64,000 bases of DNA from Rhizobium esperanzae (GTDB lineage Bacteria; Pseudomonadota; Alphaproteobacteria; Rhizobiales; Rhizobiaceae): NCBI RefSeq assembly GCF_014197615.1, contig NZ_JACIFY010000020.1:61517-125516 (forward strand). Direction: 5' to 3'. Under the pieces are notes generated by a model. It made no database searches. It was not told the origin of the DNA and saw nothing but the letters and a program-made list of their open reading frames with translations. The position numbers were made by a program, and so were the translations under genes. Within the stretch, counting starts at the first letter, position 1. Each line of letters opens with the position of its first letter. Positions 42,901-53,561 of this stretch are shown piece by piece.

Positions 42901-44751
42901 ATGGCAGATAAGATCGAGGGGAGGCCAGGAATCCGGAGGCCGGATAGGGTAGGGTATGATCTCAGCCTGACATATCGCCTCGGGGTGATGTTCTCGGCGT
43001 TCTGGAATTCGCAAGTGCGCGGCAAGGTGCTGTTTCTGGCGACCGTGCTGATCCTTGTTATCCTGGCGACGTCCTACGGCCAGGTCATCCTCAATGAGTG
43101 GAACGCGCCCTTCTACGATTCGCTGGAGCGCCGCGACCTCGGCGAATTCTTCCACCAGCTCGAAATCTTTGCGATGATCGCCGGCTCGCTGCTGCTGCTC
43201 AATGTGCTGCAGGCCTGGCTGAACCAGATGACCGCGCTCCATATGCGCGAGGGCCTGTCGCGTGATCTCGTCGACCAGTGGCTGAAGCGCAAGCGGGCGC
43301 TGCGGCTCGCCTCCAGCGGCCTGATCGGCGTCAACCCGGACCAGCGCCTGCACGAGGATTCCCGCAATCTCGCCGAAAGCACGACAGGCCTCGTTCTCGG
43401 CCTGCTGCAATCGACCATTCTTCTGGTAAGCTTCATCGGCGTGCTCTGGGAGCTTTCCAGCGGCTTCATCTTCCACATCAGCGGCCACAGCTTCTCCATT
43501 CCCGGCTATATGGTCTGGGCGGCGATTTTCTATGCTGCTTCCGCCTCGGTGCTGAGCCAGGTCGTCGGCCGCAAGCTGGTCAAGCTCAATGCCGACCGCT
43601 TCTCGAAAGAGGCCGAACTTCGCTTCACGCTGATGCATGCCAATGAAAACATGCCGGCCATCACCGTTGCCCGCGGCGAGGAGAACGAGCGCCGCCGCAT
43701 CAACACCGACATCAGTTCGGTGCTGCGGGTCGTCAAGCGGCTCGCCATGGCCAATACCAACCTCACCTGGGTTTCGGCCGGCTATGGCTGGCTGGTGATC
43801 GTCATCCCGATCATCGTCGCCGCGCCCGCCTATTTCTCCGGCGGCCTCACCCTCGGCCAGCTGATGATGTCGGTCGGCGCCTTCAACCAGGTCAATACGG
43901 CGCTGCGCTGGTACGTTGCCAATTTCGGCCCGATCGCCGAATGGCGCGCCACGCTGATGCGCGTCACCGATTTCCGCCAGGCGCTGCTCGACATGGACGA
44001 GGACTACGACCTGAAGGGCAGTATCGCCTATGAAAACACCGCGCCCGACACGCTGACGCTGAAGGATGTCGTGATCAATGCCAAGATCGGCGAAGAGATC
44101 GACGAATGCGGCGGCTTCCGCCTGCGCGAAACCGATGTGGTGATCAAGGCCGGCGAAAAGATCATGATCAACGGCGATCACAGCGTCAACCGCAAGCTGC
44201 TGTTCCAGGCGATGGCCGGGCTCTGGCCGTGCGGCAGCGGCACGATGGGCCTGCCGCCGATCGACGACATGCTGTTCGTCCCGCAGATCGCCTATGTTCC
44301 CGGCGGCACCCTGCGCGAGGCGCTGGCCTTCCCGGAAAGCCCTGATATCTACGAAAAAGCCGCCATCGAGACAGCCCTCGACAAGGCCGGTCTGCATTCA
44401 CTGATCGCACGCCTCGATACCCGCGCCCGCTGGGACAAGCTGCTCGACAGCGACGAACAGAAGGCAATCGGCTTCGCCCGCCTGCTTCTGGTGCGCCCGC
44501 GCTGGATCGTCTTCGACGAAGTGCTGGAAGGCATGGAGCCGGAATGGCAGGAAACGATGGCCAAGCTGCTGACCACCATGCCCGGAACCGGCATGATCTA
44601 TATCGGCCGCTCCGAGGCCTACCTCGAGGCGCTGCAGCCGCGTGTCCTGCACCTGCAGGCACTGCCGTCAAAATCCGAGGAACCGCCTGTCGCCCAGACC
44701 GGCGCCAGTGCCAGTGTCGGCGCCGCCGCCGTCCCCGCGCCGGCGCTTTGA
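42901..44751 (+). CDS. SbmA/YddA-like ABC membrane protein with a degenerate ATPase domain
   Basis: This 616-residue protein has a six-segment membrane domain of the SbmA/BacA/YddA type (NEWNAPFYDSLERRDLGEFFHQL, LNQMTALHMREGLSRDLVDQWL) fused to an ABC-like domain. The Walker A place reads GDHSVNRKL (425-433) with no GxGK(S/T). The signature reads LLDSDEQK (514-521) in place of LSxGEQQ. Walker B Asp539-Glu540 is kept. ATP hydrolysis is therefore doubtful. Relatives import peptides or aromatic compounds, or cyclic peptides in symbiosis (BclA). The C-terminus is Ala/Pro/Ser-rich. Monocistronic and divergent from metA. Confidence 0.85.
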   Translation: MADKIEGRPGIRRPDRVGYDLSLTYRLGVMFSAFWNSQVRGKVLFLATVLILVILATSYGQVILNEWNAPFYDSLERRDLGEFFHQLEIFAMIAGSLLLLNVLQAWLNQMTALHMREGLSRDLVDQWLKRKRALRLASSGLIGVNPDQRLHEDSRNLAESTTGLVLGLLQSTILLVSFIGVLWELSSGFIFHISGHSFSIPGYMVWAAIFYAASASVLSQVVGRKLVKLNADRFSKEAELRFTLMHANENMPAITVARGEENERRRINTDISSVLRVVKRLAMANTNLTWVSAGYGWLVIVIPIIVAAPAYFSGGLTLGQLMMSVGAFNQVNTALRWYVANFGPIAEWRATLMRVTDFRQALLDMDEDYDLKGSIAYENTAPDTLTLKDVVINAKIGEEIDECGGFRLRETDVVIKAGEKIMINGDHSVNRKLLFQAMAGLWPCGSGTMGLPPIDDMLFVPQIAYVPGGTLREALAFPESPDIYEKAAIETALDKAGLHSLIARLDTRARWDKLLDSDEQKAIGFARLLLVRPRWIVFDEVLEGMEPEWQETMAKLLTTMPGTGMIYIGRSEAYLEALQPRVLHLQALPSKSEEPPVAQTGASASVGAAAVPAPAL

Positions 44752-44758
44752 CCCCATG

Positions 44759-45388
44759 TCACATCGGCGGCGTGAGGCCGTTGAGGCCGACGGCGATCTG
44801 GCTGGCCGAAATGCTGCCGTCTGCCGCCTTCTCGCCCGTGACGATAACGCCGGCGCCGGCCTTCAGATCGTCCTTGGTCGCGGGCGCCAAAGTCACGATC
44901 GGTGTGCCGTCGGCGATCGTGATGGTCTTTTCCTTGCCCTGATAGGTCAGCGTGATCGTGTGGCCGTCGACGGATTTGACGGCATTGCTGACGGTCGCAT
45001 TGGTCATCTGGCTATTCGGCTGCGCATCCCAGGGACGGTTGCCCTCGCCGGTCCCCTTCATCGACGCCGGGAAGATCAGCACCTCGATCGCGCCATCTGG
45101 ACCGGTGCCTTTCGGGAGCGAGGCGACACCGACGAAATCGCCGGGCTTGATATCTTCGACCGAGGCTTTTTTGATGCCGCCGACCTTCCAGCCGGCTTTC
45201 AGCGTGATCGTCGCATCGCTGCCTTCGCGCGTTTTGACGACAAGCTGATCGCCGCTGAGGCTTTCGATGGCGCCGCGAACCCGAACGCGGTTGCCGTCCT
45301 GCGCCTGCGCGGTCTGCGATAAGGCAACCGCAAAAAGGCTGGCGGCGGCAAGTGCCGTGAGAATTCTGGAATGGGCCTTGCGAGACAT
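44759..45388 (-). CDS. exported DUF5666-like hypothetical protein
   Basis: A 209-residue secreted protein: signal peptide ending SQTAQA|QDG, then two OB-like repeats, VRVRGAIESLSGDQLVVKTREG and NAVKSVDGHTITLTYQGKEK, each followed by a KPGDFVGV- or KAGAGVIV-type turn. This pattern recalls DUF5666 proteins of unknown function. ATG 45388 has an AAGGAG ribosome site. No enzymatic motif. It converges with the ABC protein, seven bases apart. Confidence 0.75.
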   Translation of the reverse strand: MSRKAHSRILTALAAASLFAVALSQTAQAQDGNRVRVRGAIESLSGDQLVVKTREGSDATITLKAGWKVGGIKKASVEDIKPGDFVGVASLPKGTGPDGAIEVLIFPASMKGTGEGNRPWDAQPNSQMTNATVSNAVKSVDGHTITLTYQGKEKTITIADGTPIVTLAPATKDDLKAGAGVIVTGEKAADGSISASQIAVGLNGLTPPM

Positions 45389-45427
45389 AGACTTCTCCTT
45401 GTCGCCATTGCGATCGGCAATATCCCT

Positions 45428-45467
45428 ACAGCGCCGCGCGTCTTTCCAGACGCGCAAATGACGCTGT
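45428..45467. other. nested inverted repeat upstream of the exported protein
   Basis: GCGCGTC/GACGCGC (45436-45455) sits inside an outer ACAGCG/CGCTGT pair (45428-45467). It lies between the ABC-F stop and the exported-protein start; it lacks a T-run, so its role (leader hairpin or operator) is open. Confidence 0.35.
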
Positions 45468-45558
45468 AACACGTGGATTTGCTGCCGGACGACACCCTAT
45501 GCCGCGCAGCGATACACTGGCCAATCAAGGAAAGGTGAGCCAAGAAGTTTGAGAGGTC

Positions 45559-47379
<1,821 letters not shown>

Positions 47380-47382
47380 AAA

Positions 47383-48033
47383 TCAGACTCCGGAAAGATC
47401 ATAGGGCCTGGCGAGCACGATTGCCCGGCCGCTTTTGAGCGAAAAGCGAACCTTGCCTTCCGCGACATTGGAAATGGTGCGCGACGAACCGAAGGGCAGA
47501 TGAAAATCGGCCAGCGGATAACGCGCATCCTCGATGGAAAGCCCGGTCAGCTCGCTGAACCCGAGCACCGAAAACAGGCTGTCCTTGGGAAGATCCAGTT
47601 CGATCGTCCCGGCAAGCAGCGGCACGGCCTCTTCCTTGCCCGAGCTCAGCCGTACGTCGAACCCCTCTTCCGCCAGGCTGACGGCCGACAGCAGATGCTG
47701 AAGCGCGTGATCGGAGCGTTCGCCGCCGAGCGCGCCGGCCAGGATCAGCCGCCGCCCACCCCGCGCAATCGCTTCCGACACGGCGATTTCGCCGTCCGTC
47801 GCAGCCTTTGCCGCCGGATAGGGCTGTTTCGGCACGTGGGGAAATGCGCCCTCTAAATCGGCTGGCGTCGAATCGAAATCGCCGACCCAGAGTTCCGGCA
47901 CGACACCGAGTGCTGCCGCATGCCGCATGCCGCCATCGGCCGCGATGAAACGGCTGCCGCCGATGGCATGGCGCAGGCGCTCCGTCAGGCTGAGTTCGCC
48001 GCCGAGCAGAATGGTGAAGGTGGATTGGCTCAT
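47383..48033 (-). CDS. thiN: thiamine diphosphokinase
   Basis: The 216-residue protein has the thiamin pyrophosphokinase pattern: FIAADGGMRHAAALGVVPELWVGDFDST, an acidic KAATDGEIAVSEAI and GALGGERSDHALQHLL, plus a C-terminal beta domain with LTGLSIEDARYPL. It converts thiamine to thiamine diphosphate with ATP. ATG 48033 has better spacing to AAGGG than the ATG at 48039. Upstream of uup on the same strand. Confidence 0.9.
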   Translation of the reverse strand: MSQSTFTILLGGELSLTERLRHAIGGSRFIAADGGMRHAAALGVVPELWVGDFDSTPADLEGAFPHVPKQPYPAAKAATDGEIAVSEAIARGGRRLILAGALGGERSDHALQHLLSAVSLAEEGFDVRLSSGKEEAVPLLAGTIELDLPKDSLFSVLGFSELTGLSIEDARYPLADFHLPFGSSRTISNVAEGKVRFSLKSGRAIVLARPYDLSGV

Positions 48034-48090
48034 GGGCATTGCCCTTAGCGCAAACGGGGGGTCGAGGGGAAGGGCCGGCGAACGATGACC

Positions 48091-48618
48091 TCAGCCCGGC
48101 GTATCCTTATCACGCGACAGGAAGACCGCCTCATAACCGCCGATGAAGCGCTCGAACAGCAAAGCGAAGCGGTCGACATCGTCCTCCGGCCAGTCGGAGA
48201 CGATCTCGGAGATGATCGCGAGTTTCTGCGCGACGAGCTCGGCAAGCAGACCCTGGCCGACCTCGGTCATGACGACGACAATCCGCCGCGCATCGGCCTG
48301 CGAAGCCTCGCGGCGCAGCACGTTGCGCCCGACCATGTCGGCCACCACCCGGCTTGCCCGTGACGGATCGATGCGCAGCATCTCGGCGATCATGCCGACC
48401 GTGACCTCGCCGGCCGGCTGCGCCCTGCGGACGGCATCGAGCACATCGAGATGCGAAAGTTCGAGACCCGGTGCAGCGCTCTGGATCGCCAGCCGGCCGA
48501 TCAGCCGTCGCCCGGTCATCAACCGCATGCGACCCATGCTCCGGCCGATGCGCGGTATGTTTTCCTCATCCGGCTCTGGCGGTTCTGCGGGAATTGTCTT
48601 GGTCAGCACTTCGCTCAT
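48091..48618 (-). CDS. MarR family transcriptional regulator
   Basis: The 175-residue winged-helix protein has the MarR core LDVLDAVRRAQPAGEVTVGMIAEMLRIDPSRASRVVADMVGRNVLRREASQADARRIVV (as separate helices, wing with DARR) and dimerising termini. It is divergent from an EmrB/QacA exporter, the classical layout for a drug-responsive repressor. ATG 48618 is used; a GTG one codon earlier is possible. Confidence 0.88.
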   Translation of the reverse strand: MSEVLTKTIPAEPPEPDEENIPRIGRSMGRMRLMTGRRLIGRLAIQSAAPGLELSHLDVLDAVRRAQPAGEVTVGMIAEMLRIDPSRASRVVADMVGRNVLRREASQADARRIVVVMTEVGQGLLAELVAQKLAIISEIVSDWPEDDVDRFALLFERFIGGYEAVFLSRDKDTPG

Positions 48619-48669
48619 CACGGAACCATAACAGAGCCGTTTCGAAATTTGAATATGCCAATGTCATTA

Positions 48670-48706
48670 ATGTGCCATTGACAGATATATGCTATCAGCA
48701 CATAAA
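48670..48706 (+). promoter_or_regulatory. exporter promoter flanked by a MarR-type dyad
   Basis: TTGACA (48678-48683) and CATAAA (48701-48706) are 17 bp apart. ATGTGC (48670-48675) and GCACAT (48698-48703) are perfect inverted arms enclosing the promoter, so a bound MarR dimer or pair would block it. Confidence 0.5.
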
Positions 48707-48733
48707 AGAGCAGCAAACCCGGAATATGCTCCC

Positions 48734-50272
48734 ATGGACATGCAACTCGCGCCTGCGCCGCTCGTGACGGATCCTCGTCGCCGGCTTATCCTCTTCTTCT
48801 TCCTGATGACTGCCATGTTCATGGCGACGCTGGACAATCAGATCGTTTCCACGGCGCTGCCGACGATCGTCGGCGAATTCGGCCATCTCGAGCGCTTCGG
48901 CTGGATCGGTTCAGCCTATCTCCTGTCGCTGAGCGCCGTCATGCCGCTCTATGGCAAGCTCGGCGATCTATTCGGCCGCAAATACGTGATGATGACGGCG
49001 ATCATGATCTTCACCGTCGGCTCGGCGGTCTGCGGCCTCGCGGTGTCGATGAACACGCTGATCGCCGCCCGTGTGCTGCAGGGTCTTGGCGGCGGCGGCA
49101 TCATGGTGTCGATCTTCGCCGTCAACGCCGATCTGTTCGAGCCGCGCGAGCGGGCGCGCTACCAGAGCTATTCCAGCCTGGTATTGATGGCATCAGGTGC
49201 CATCGGCCCGGTGCTCGGCGGCACGATGAGCGATCTTTTCGGCTGGCGCTCGATCTTCCTCGTCAACGTGCCGATCGGCTTCATCGTGCTCACCGGTCTC
49301 GCCTTCATGCTGCCCTATCGCAAGCCGCATCGCCGCCCCAGGATCGATTATGCCGGTGCGCTCCTGCTCGCGCTGACGACGACCACTATCGTGCTTGCCA
49401 CCGACAGCAGCGAATTGTTCGGCGCGCTGATTTCGCCGCAGAGTATCGGCATCGTCGCTTTCGGCGTCGTCTGCGCCGTCGCCTGGGTATTCGTCGAGCG
49501 CCGCGCGCCGGAGCCGATCGTTCCTCTGGAGCTCTTTCGCAATTCCACCTTCAGCCTGCTGCTGGTGATGTCGGTCATGGGCGGCGCCATCGCCATCGGC
49601 ATGGTCAACTATCTCGCTCTCTTCCTGCAGACCACTACCGGCCTTTCGCCCTCCGCCGCCGGCCTTCTCTTCATCCTTCTCACGGGCGGCCTCGTCTGCG
49701 GGTCGCTTTCCGCCGGCCGCATCATCTCGAAGACGGGCCGTTACAAGCCCTTCGCCATCGCGAGCCTGACATGCAGCGCCATCGCCTTCGCACTGATGTC
49801 GCAGATCCATGCGGGAACGCCGATCGCTTTCATCGGGGCGATCATGATGCTGCATGGCATCGGCATCGGTCTTGCCCAGCAGGTTCCCGTCATCGGCGTC
49901 CAGAATGCAGCGCCCGCCCGCGACGTCGGCGCCGCCACCGGCTCGGTGACGCTGTCGCGCATGGGAGGCGCATCGATCGCCATATCGATCTACGGCGCCA
50001 TCATCGCTTCTGAGCTCGGCAAGGTCGGCGTCTCCATTCCCGGTGTCGCCGATATCAAGCAGTTGACGCCGAAGATGATGGCTTCGCTTCCCGAAGCAAG
50101 CCGCCAGGCCGTCGCCGATATCTACGCCGCCGCCTTTTCGCCGCTGTTCATGACCGCCTGCGCCATCGCACTGATCGGCCTTGCGGCCGCCATCATGCTG
50201 AAGCCGGTGCAACTGCCCCGCGCCGGCGATGCGAAGCAGCCGCAGGCGGCGACGGCGAAAGCAGCGGAATAG
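48734..50272 (+). CDS. MFS multidrug exporter, EmrB/QacA (DHA2) type
   Basis: The 512-residue membrane protein has about fourteen hydrophobic segments, the DHA2 motif LDNQIVSTALPTIVGEFG in the first helix, PLYGKLGDLFGRKYVMM (motif A) and VLGGTMSDLFGWRSIFLVNVPIGF (motif C region). It should exchange protons for lipophilic compounds. ATG 48734 is favoured over an upstream ATG at 48689. The divergent MarR gene is the likely regulator. No membrane-fusion partner gene is nearby. Confidence 0.9.
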   Translation: MDMQLAPAPLVTDPRRRLILFFFLMTAMFMATLDNQIVSTALPTIVGEFGHLERFGWIGSAYLLSLSAVMPLYGKLGDLFGRKYVMMTAIMIFTVGSAVCGLAVSMNTLIAARVLQGLGGGGIMVSIFAVNADLFEPRERARYQSYSSLVLMASGAIGPVLGGTMSDLFGWRSIFLVNVPIGFIVLTGLAFMLPYRKPHRRPRIDYAGALLLALTTTTIVLATDSSELFGALISPQSIGIVAFGVVCAVAWVFVERRAPEPIVPLELFRNSTFSLLLVMSVMGGAIAIGMVNYLALFLQTTTGLSPSAAGLLFILLTGGLVCGSLSAGRIISKTGRYKPFAIASLTCSAIAFALMSQIHAGTPIAFIGAIMMLHGIGIGLAQQVPVIGVQNAAPARDVGAATGSVTLSRMGGASIAISIYGAIIASELGKVGVSIPGVADIKQLTPKMMASLPEASRQAVADIYAAAFSPLFMTACAIALIGLAAAIMLKPVQLPRAGDAKQPQAATAKAAE

Positions 50273-50659
50273 TCGGATCGTACACGCGAAACACTCATCA
50301 TAAGGCGTTCTGTCCGCGTTACGCTTATCAATGATTGCAATTTTCTCGCATGGCTGTCGCTGTCCTGCCGGTTCGTTCAATCGATCCGTTCTTTTTCTGC
50401 GCCGCCGACGAATCTCCGTGTTGTGACGGAACTTTCGCCATAATTTCGTCCGAGCGAAGGGAGGTCTCGCTGCCCGAGGCTTGCCAAAATGCAACGGCGC
50501 CACATTTAAACAGAGTTTCGCTATGCAACCGATGCGGAAATCAGCTACAGCAAGGACTTGTATCGGCCGATTGTGCAGTGCGAGATCAGGGGTGCGCACC
50601 TGTTGAATCCCCCTTGCCACGGCCGGTCCGAACCTGCGGTAAACCGGCAAAATAGCGAC
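50273..50659. other. gene-poor gap between exporter and protease genes
   Basis: The 387 bp hold no frame with credible codon use and no clear terminator. It presumably contains the promoter of the M48 gene; a GGAAC at 50429-50433 lacks a matching -10 element. Confidence 0.4.
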
Positions 50660-52204
50660 ATGATGCGGAGAAACAGACTGGATAGCTTGACGACGTGGAA
50701 ATCGCCCGCGCTTTCCAGTGATGCCATCTCTGCGCCGCGGCGCTTCGTGCGCCGGCTGATGCTGCTGTCGGCCGTCGCAATGGCGCTGAATGGCTGCCAG
50801 ACGCTGATCGAACAATCCTACCAGCCGAGTGTGTCGCCGTCTTCCAATCCGCAGATCGTCGACGAGGTGCAGAAAAACGACCCGCGCGCAGCAATGGGTG
50901 CCCGTGAGCATCCGCGCATCGTGGCAAGCTACGGCGGCGAATACAAGGACGCCAAGACCGAGCGCCTCGTCGCCCGCATCGCCGGCGCGCTGACGGCGGT
51001 GTCGGAAAATCCGAGCCAGTCGTACCGCATCACCATCCTGAATTCGCCTGCCATCAACGCCTTTGCGCTACCGGGCGGTTATCTCTACGTTACCCGCGGC
51101 CTGTTGGCGCTCGCCAACGACGCCTCCGAGGTCGCAGCCGTGCTGTCGCACGAGATGGGCCATGTGACGGCCAATCACGGCATCGAGCGGCAGAAGCGCG
51201 AAGAGGCCGAGGTCATCGCCAGCCGCGTCGTCGCCGAGGTGCTTTCCAGCGATATCGCCGGCAAGCAGGCGCTGGCTCGCGGCAAGCTGCGGCTCGCTGC
51301 CTTCTCCCGCCAGCAGGAACTGCAGGCCGACGTCATCGGCGTACGCATGCTCGGCGAAGCGGGCTACGATCCGTATGCCGCCGCCCGTTTCCTCGATTCC
51401 ATGGCGGCTTACAGCCGTTTCATGTCCGTCGATCCCGAAGCCGACCAGAGCCTCGACTTCCTGTCGAGCCACCCGAATTCGGCGCAGCGCATCGAGCTTG
51501 CCCGCACCCACGCCCGCGCCTTCGGCCAGGAAGGTTCGGTCGGCGACAAGGGCCGCGATTATTACCTCGACGGCATAGACGGCCTGCTCTACGGCGACAG
51601 CCCGGAAGAAGGCTATGTGCGCGGTCAGACCTTCCTGCACGGCGGCCTCGGCATCCGCTTCGACGTGCCGCCGGATTTCCATATCGACAACAAGGTCGAA
51701 GCGGTGATGGCGACCGGCCCGAACGACATCGCCGTCCGCTTCGACGGCGTCGCCGACAATCAGAACCAGAGCCTTACCAACTATATTTCCAGCGGCTGGG
51801 TGACCGGCCTCGACCCGTCGACCATTCAGCCGATCACCATCAACGGCATGGAAGCCGCCACAGCACGCGCCAGCGCCGACCGCTGGGATTTCGACGTCAC
51901 CGTGATCCGCAACAATTCGCAGATCTTCCGTTTCCTGACCGCCGTGCCGAAAGGCAGCGACGCGCTCGAGCCGACGGCCGAAGTCCTGCGCGCAAGTTTC
52001 CGGCGCATGACGCCGGCCGAAGCTGCCTCGCTGAAGCCTTTGCGCATCCGCGTCGTCACCGTCCGGCCGGGTGAAAACATCTCGACGCTCGCCGCCCGCA
52101 TGATGGGCACCGACCGCAAGCTCGATCTCTTCAAACTCATCAACGCCCTGCCCACGGGTGCAGCCGTTTCACCCGGCGATCGCGTCAAGATCATCGCCGA
52201 GTAA
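50660..52204 (+). CDS. M48 family metalloprotease lipoprotein
   Basis: This 514-residue protein has a lipobox LNGC with Cys46, placing it at an envelope membrane. The peptidase domain has HEMGH (His164, Glu165, His168) and a downstream QQELQADVIGVRML that gives the third ligand, as in BepA/LoiP-type outer-membrane quality-control proteases. The C-terminal part (TVRPGENISTLAARMMG, AVSPGDRVKIIAE) resembles a LysM-like domain. The N-region before the lipobox is unusually long, so the start may be further in. Monocistronic. Confidence 0.87.
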   Translation: MMRRNRLDSLTTWKSPALSSDAISAPRRFVRRLMLLSAVAMALNGCQTLIEQSYQPSVSPSSNPQIVDEVQKNDPRAAMGAREHPRIVASYGGEYKDAKTERLVARIAGALTAVSENPSQSYRITILNSPAINAFALPGGYLYVTRGLLALANDASEVAAVLSHEMGHVTANHGIERQKREEAEVIASRVVAEVLSSDIAGKQALARGKLRLAAFSRQQELQADVIGVRMLGEAGYDPYAAARFLDSMAAYSRFMSVDPEADQSLDFLSSHPNSAQRIELARTHARAFGQEGSVGDKGRDYYLDGIDGLLYGDSPEEGYVRGQTFLHGGLGIRFDVPPDFHIDNKVEAVMATGPNDIAVRFDGVADNQNQSLTNYISSGWVTGLDPSTIQPITINGMEAATARASADRWDFDVTVIRNNSQIFRFLTAVPKGSDALEPTAEVLRASFRRMTPAEAASLKPLRIRVVTVRPGENISTLAARMMGTDRKLDLFKLINALPTGAAVSPGDRVKIIAE

Positions 52205-52227
52205 AAAAAGCCCGGCTTGCGCCGGGC
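52203..52227 (-). terminator. terminator of rpoH2
   Basis: GCCCGG-cttgcg-CCGGGC (52210-52227) followed on the minus strand by seven T, about 95 bp after the rpoH2 stop. The T-run overlaps the stop codon of the convergent M48 gene. Confidence 0.75.
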
Positions 52228-52320
52228 CAGTCTGTGCTGCTGGTGAAGGGGATACGGCATCATCGGGTGATGTGCGCCGTAGTTTCGCGCGACATGCGAT
52301 AGATTCAGGCGGGCTATAAT

Positions 52321-53184
52321 TCAGGCGTAGGCCGCCATATGCGGATCGGCGCTGACGAGGGCGCTGCGGAGCTTCTCCATCGCCCGGCTTTCGATCTGCC
52401 GCACACGCTCCTTGGAAATGCCGAGATCGGCCCCGAGCTCTTCGAGCGTGGCGCCGTCTTCCGCCAGACGCCGGGCGCTGATGATCTTCATCTCGCGTTC
52501 GTTGAGATGTTTCAGCGCCGAGGCGAGCCAGATGCGGCGGCGCTCGCCGTCGATCATGTTGGAAACCTGCTCGTCTGGCAGCGGATCGTCGCTGACGAGG
52601 AAGTCCATCTTCTCCGCGCTCTCGGCATCGCCGGAGACCGAAGGCGCCTGCAGCGAGGCGTCATTGCCGGAAAGCCTGGCATCCATGGTCTGTACATCGG
52701 CGAGGCTGACGCCGAGCGCCGCGGCGATTTCCTGGTGAATGGATTGCAGCGTCAGCTGCGTGTCGCCCTTGGCGAGCTTGGCGCGCAGACGGCGCAGATT
52801 GAAGAACAGCGCCTTCTGCGCCGAACTCGTGCCGCCGCGGACGATCGACCAGTTGCGCAGGATATAATCCTGGATCGAAGCCCTGATCCACCAGCTGGCA
52901 TAGGTGGAAAAGCGTACATCGCGGTCCGGCTCGAAGCGGGCGGCGGCCTCCAGCAGGCCGACATATCCCTCCTGCACGAGGTCGCTCATCGGCAGGCCGA
53001 AATTGCGGAACTTGCCGGCCATGGAGATGACCAGGCGCATATGCGCCATGGCGATCTGATTGCGTGCGCCGCGGTCGTCGTGATCCTTCCAGCGGATGGC
53101 GAGATCGTGTTCTTCCTGGCGGGCGAGATAAGGGGCGGCCATCGCGATTTTGATCATGCGCCGGTCTGCAGACATGTTCTTCAT
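52321..53184 (-). CDS. rpoH2: RNA polymerase sigma-32-type factor RpoH2
   Basis: A 287-residue sigma factor with region 2 (LVQEGYVGLLEAAARFEPDRDVRFSTYASWWIRASIQDYIL), the RpoH box QKALFFNLRRLRAKL and region 4 helix-turn-helix (LEELGADLGISKERVRQIESRAMEKL) as successive segments. Rhizobia have two RpoH proteins; the RpoH2 type serves oxidative and general stress. ATG 53184 follows AGGAG; the upstream frame is not used. A perfect GGAAC-N16-CGTT promoter lies about 300 bp upstream, matching the known RpoE4/RpoE2-to-RpoH2 cascade. RpoH2 rather than RpoH1 is assigned mainly by that promoter. Confidence 0.85.
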   Translation of the reverse strand: MKNMSADRRMIKIAMAAPYLARQEEHDLAIRWKDHDDRGARNQIAMAHMRLVISMAGKFRNFGLPMSDLVQEGYVGLLEAAARFEPDRDVRFSTYASWWIRASIQDYILRNWSIVRGGTSSAQKALFFNLRRLRAKLAKGDTQLTLQSIHQEIAAALGVSLADVQTMDARLSGNDASLQAPSVSGDAESAEKMDFLVSDDPLPDEQVSNMIDGERRRIWLASALKHLNEREMKIISARRLAEDGATLEELGADLGISKERVRQIESRAMEKLRSALVSADPHMAAYA

Positions 53185-53480
53185 TTCGATCTCCTGAAAC
53201 AGGCCTCTCGCCCTAAATGAACAATAAAACTCACATACCGGAACATCGCTGTCCGACTTGAAGGCTTCTGAATGCATGAAGACCTCGCCCCTGGACTTTT
53301 CAGGGGGAGGCCCTATTTCTCATCATGTGCCGGAAAGACGGCTGGGCTGGACCTGTTTCTTCATCTTGCCGGATGGGCAATATTGGAAAGGCATGATCCG
53401 CTCCTCATCGAACATTAACGGAATAGCAGTTCGCCCGGCGAGGCCATTGCCCGGCGAGCAGTCCGCAATTACGTGTGTTA
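53185..53480 (-). other. long untranslated leader of rpoH2
   Basis: About 300 bp between the predicted transcription start and the rpoH2 ATG contain no credible gene. The length leaves room for structured RNA control, but I see no strong hairpin. Confidence 0.4.
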
Positions 53481-53505
53481 AACGCGGCAGCCGGGAAAAA
53501 GTTCC
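53481..53505 (-). promoter_or_regulatory. EcfG-type (extracytoplasmic sigma) promoter of rpoH2
   Basis: On the minus strand GGAAC (53501-53505), 16 bp, CGTT (53481-53484): an exact match to the alphaproteobacterial general-stress promoter consensus. It begins only three bases past the carD terminator. Confidence 0.75.
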
Positions 53506-53507
53506 AA

Positions 53508-53539
53508 TAAAAAAACCCGGCGCGAAGGCCGGGTTTTTT
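53508..53539 (-). terminator. terminator of carD
   Basis: AACCCGGC-gcgaag-GCCGGGTT with A- and T-runs on both sides, 23 bp after the carD stop; the structure can work on both strands. Confidence 0.85.
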
Positions 53540-53561
53540 CGATAGGAAAAACAGGATCGCC

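Noticed and set aside
42814..44397. Leftward 527-codon frame opposite the ABC membrane protein
   Set aside because: Composition is typical of antisense reading of a high-GC gene, and the plus-strand protein has clear family motifs.
50429..50460. Third-party EcfG promoter upstream of the M48 protease
   Set aside because: GGAAC is present but no CGTT or TT falls at the required 16-19 bp spacing.
49193..50911. Leftward 572-codon frame opposite the MFS exporter
   Set aside because: Low-complexity, charged composition; it covers the exporter and part of the protease gene, both firmly identified.
53258..53545. Rightward 95-codon frame between rpoH2 and carD
   Set aside because: It runs through the carD terminator and the EcfG promoter and has no protein-like pattern.
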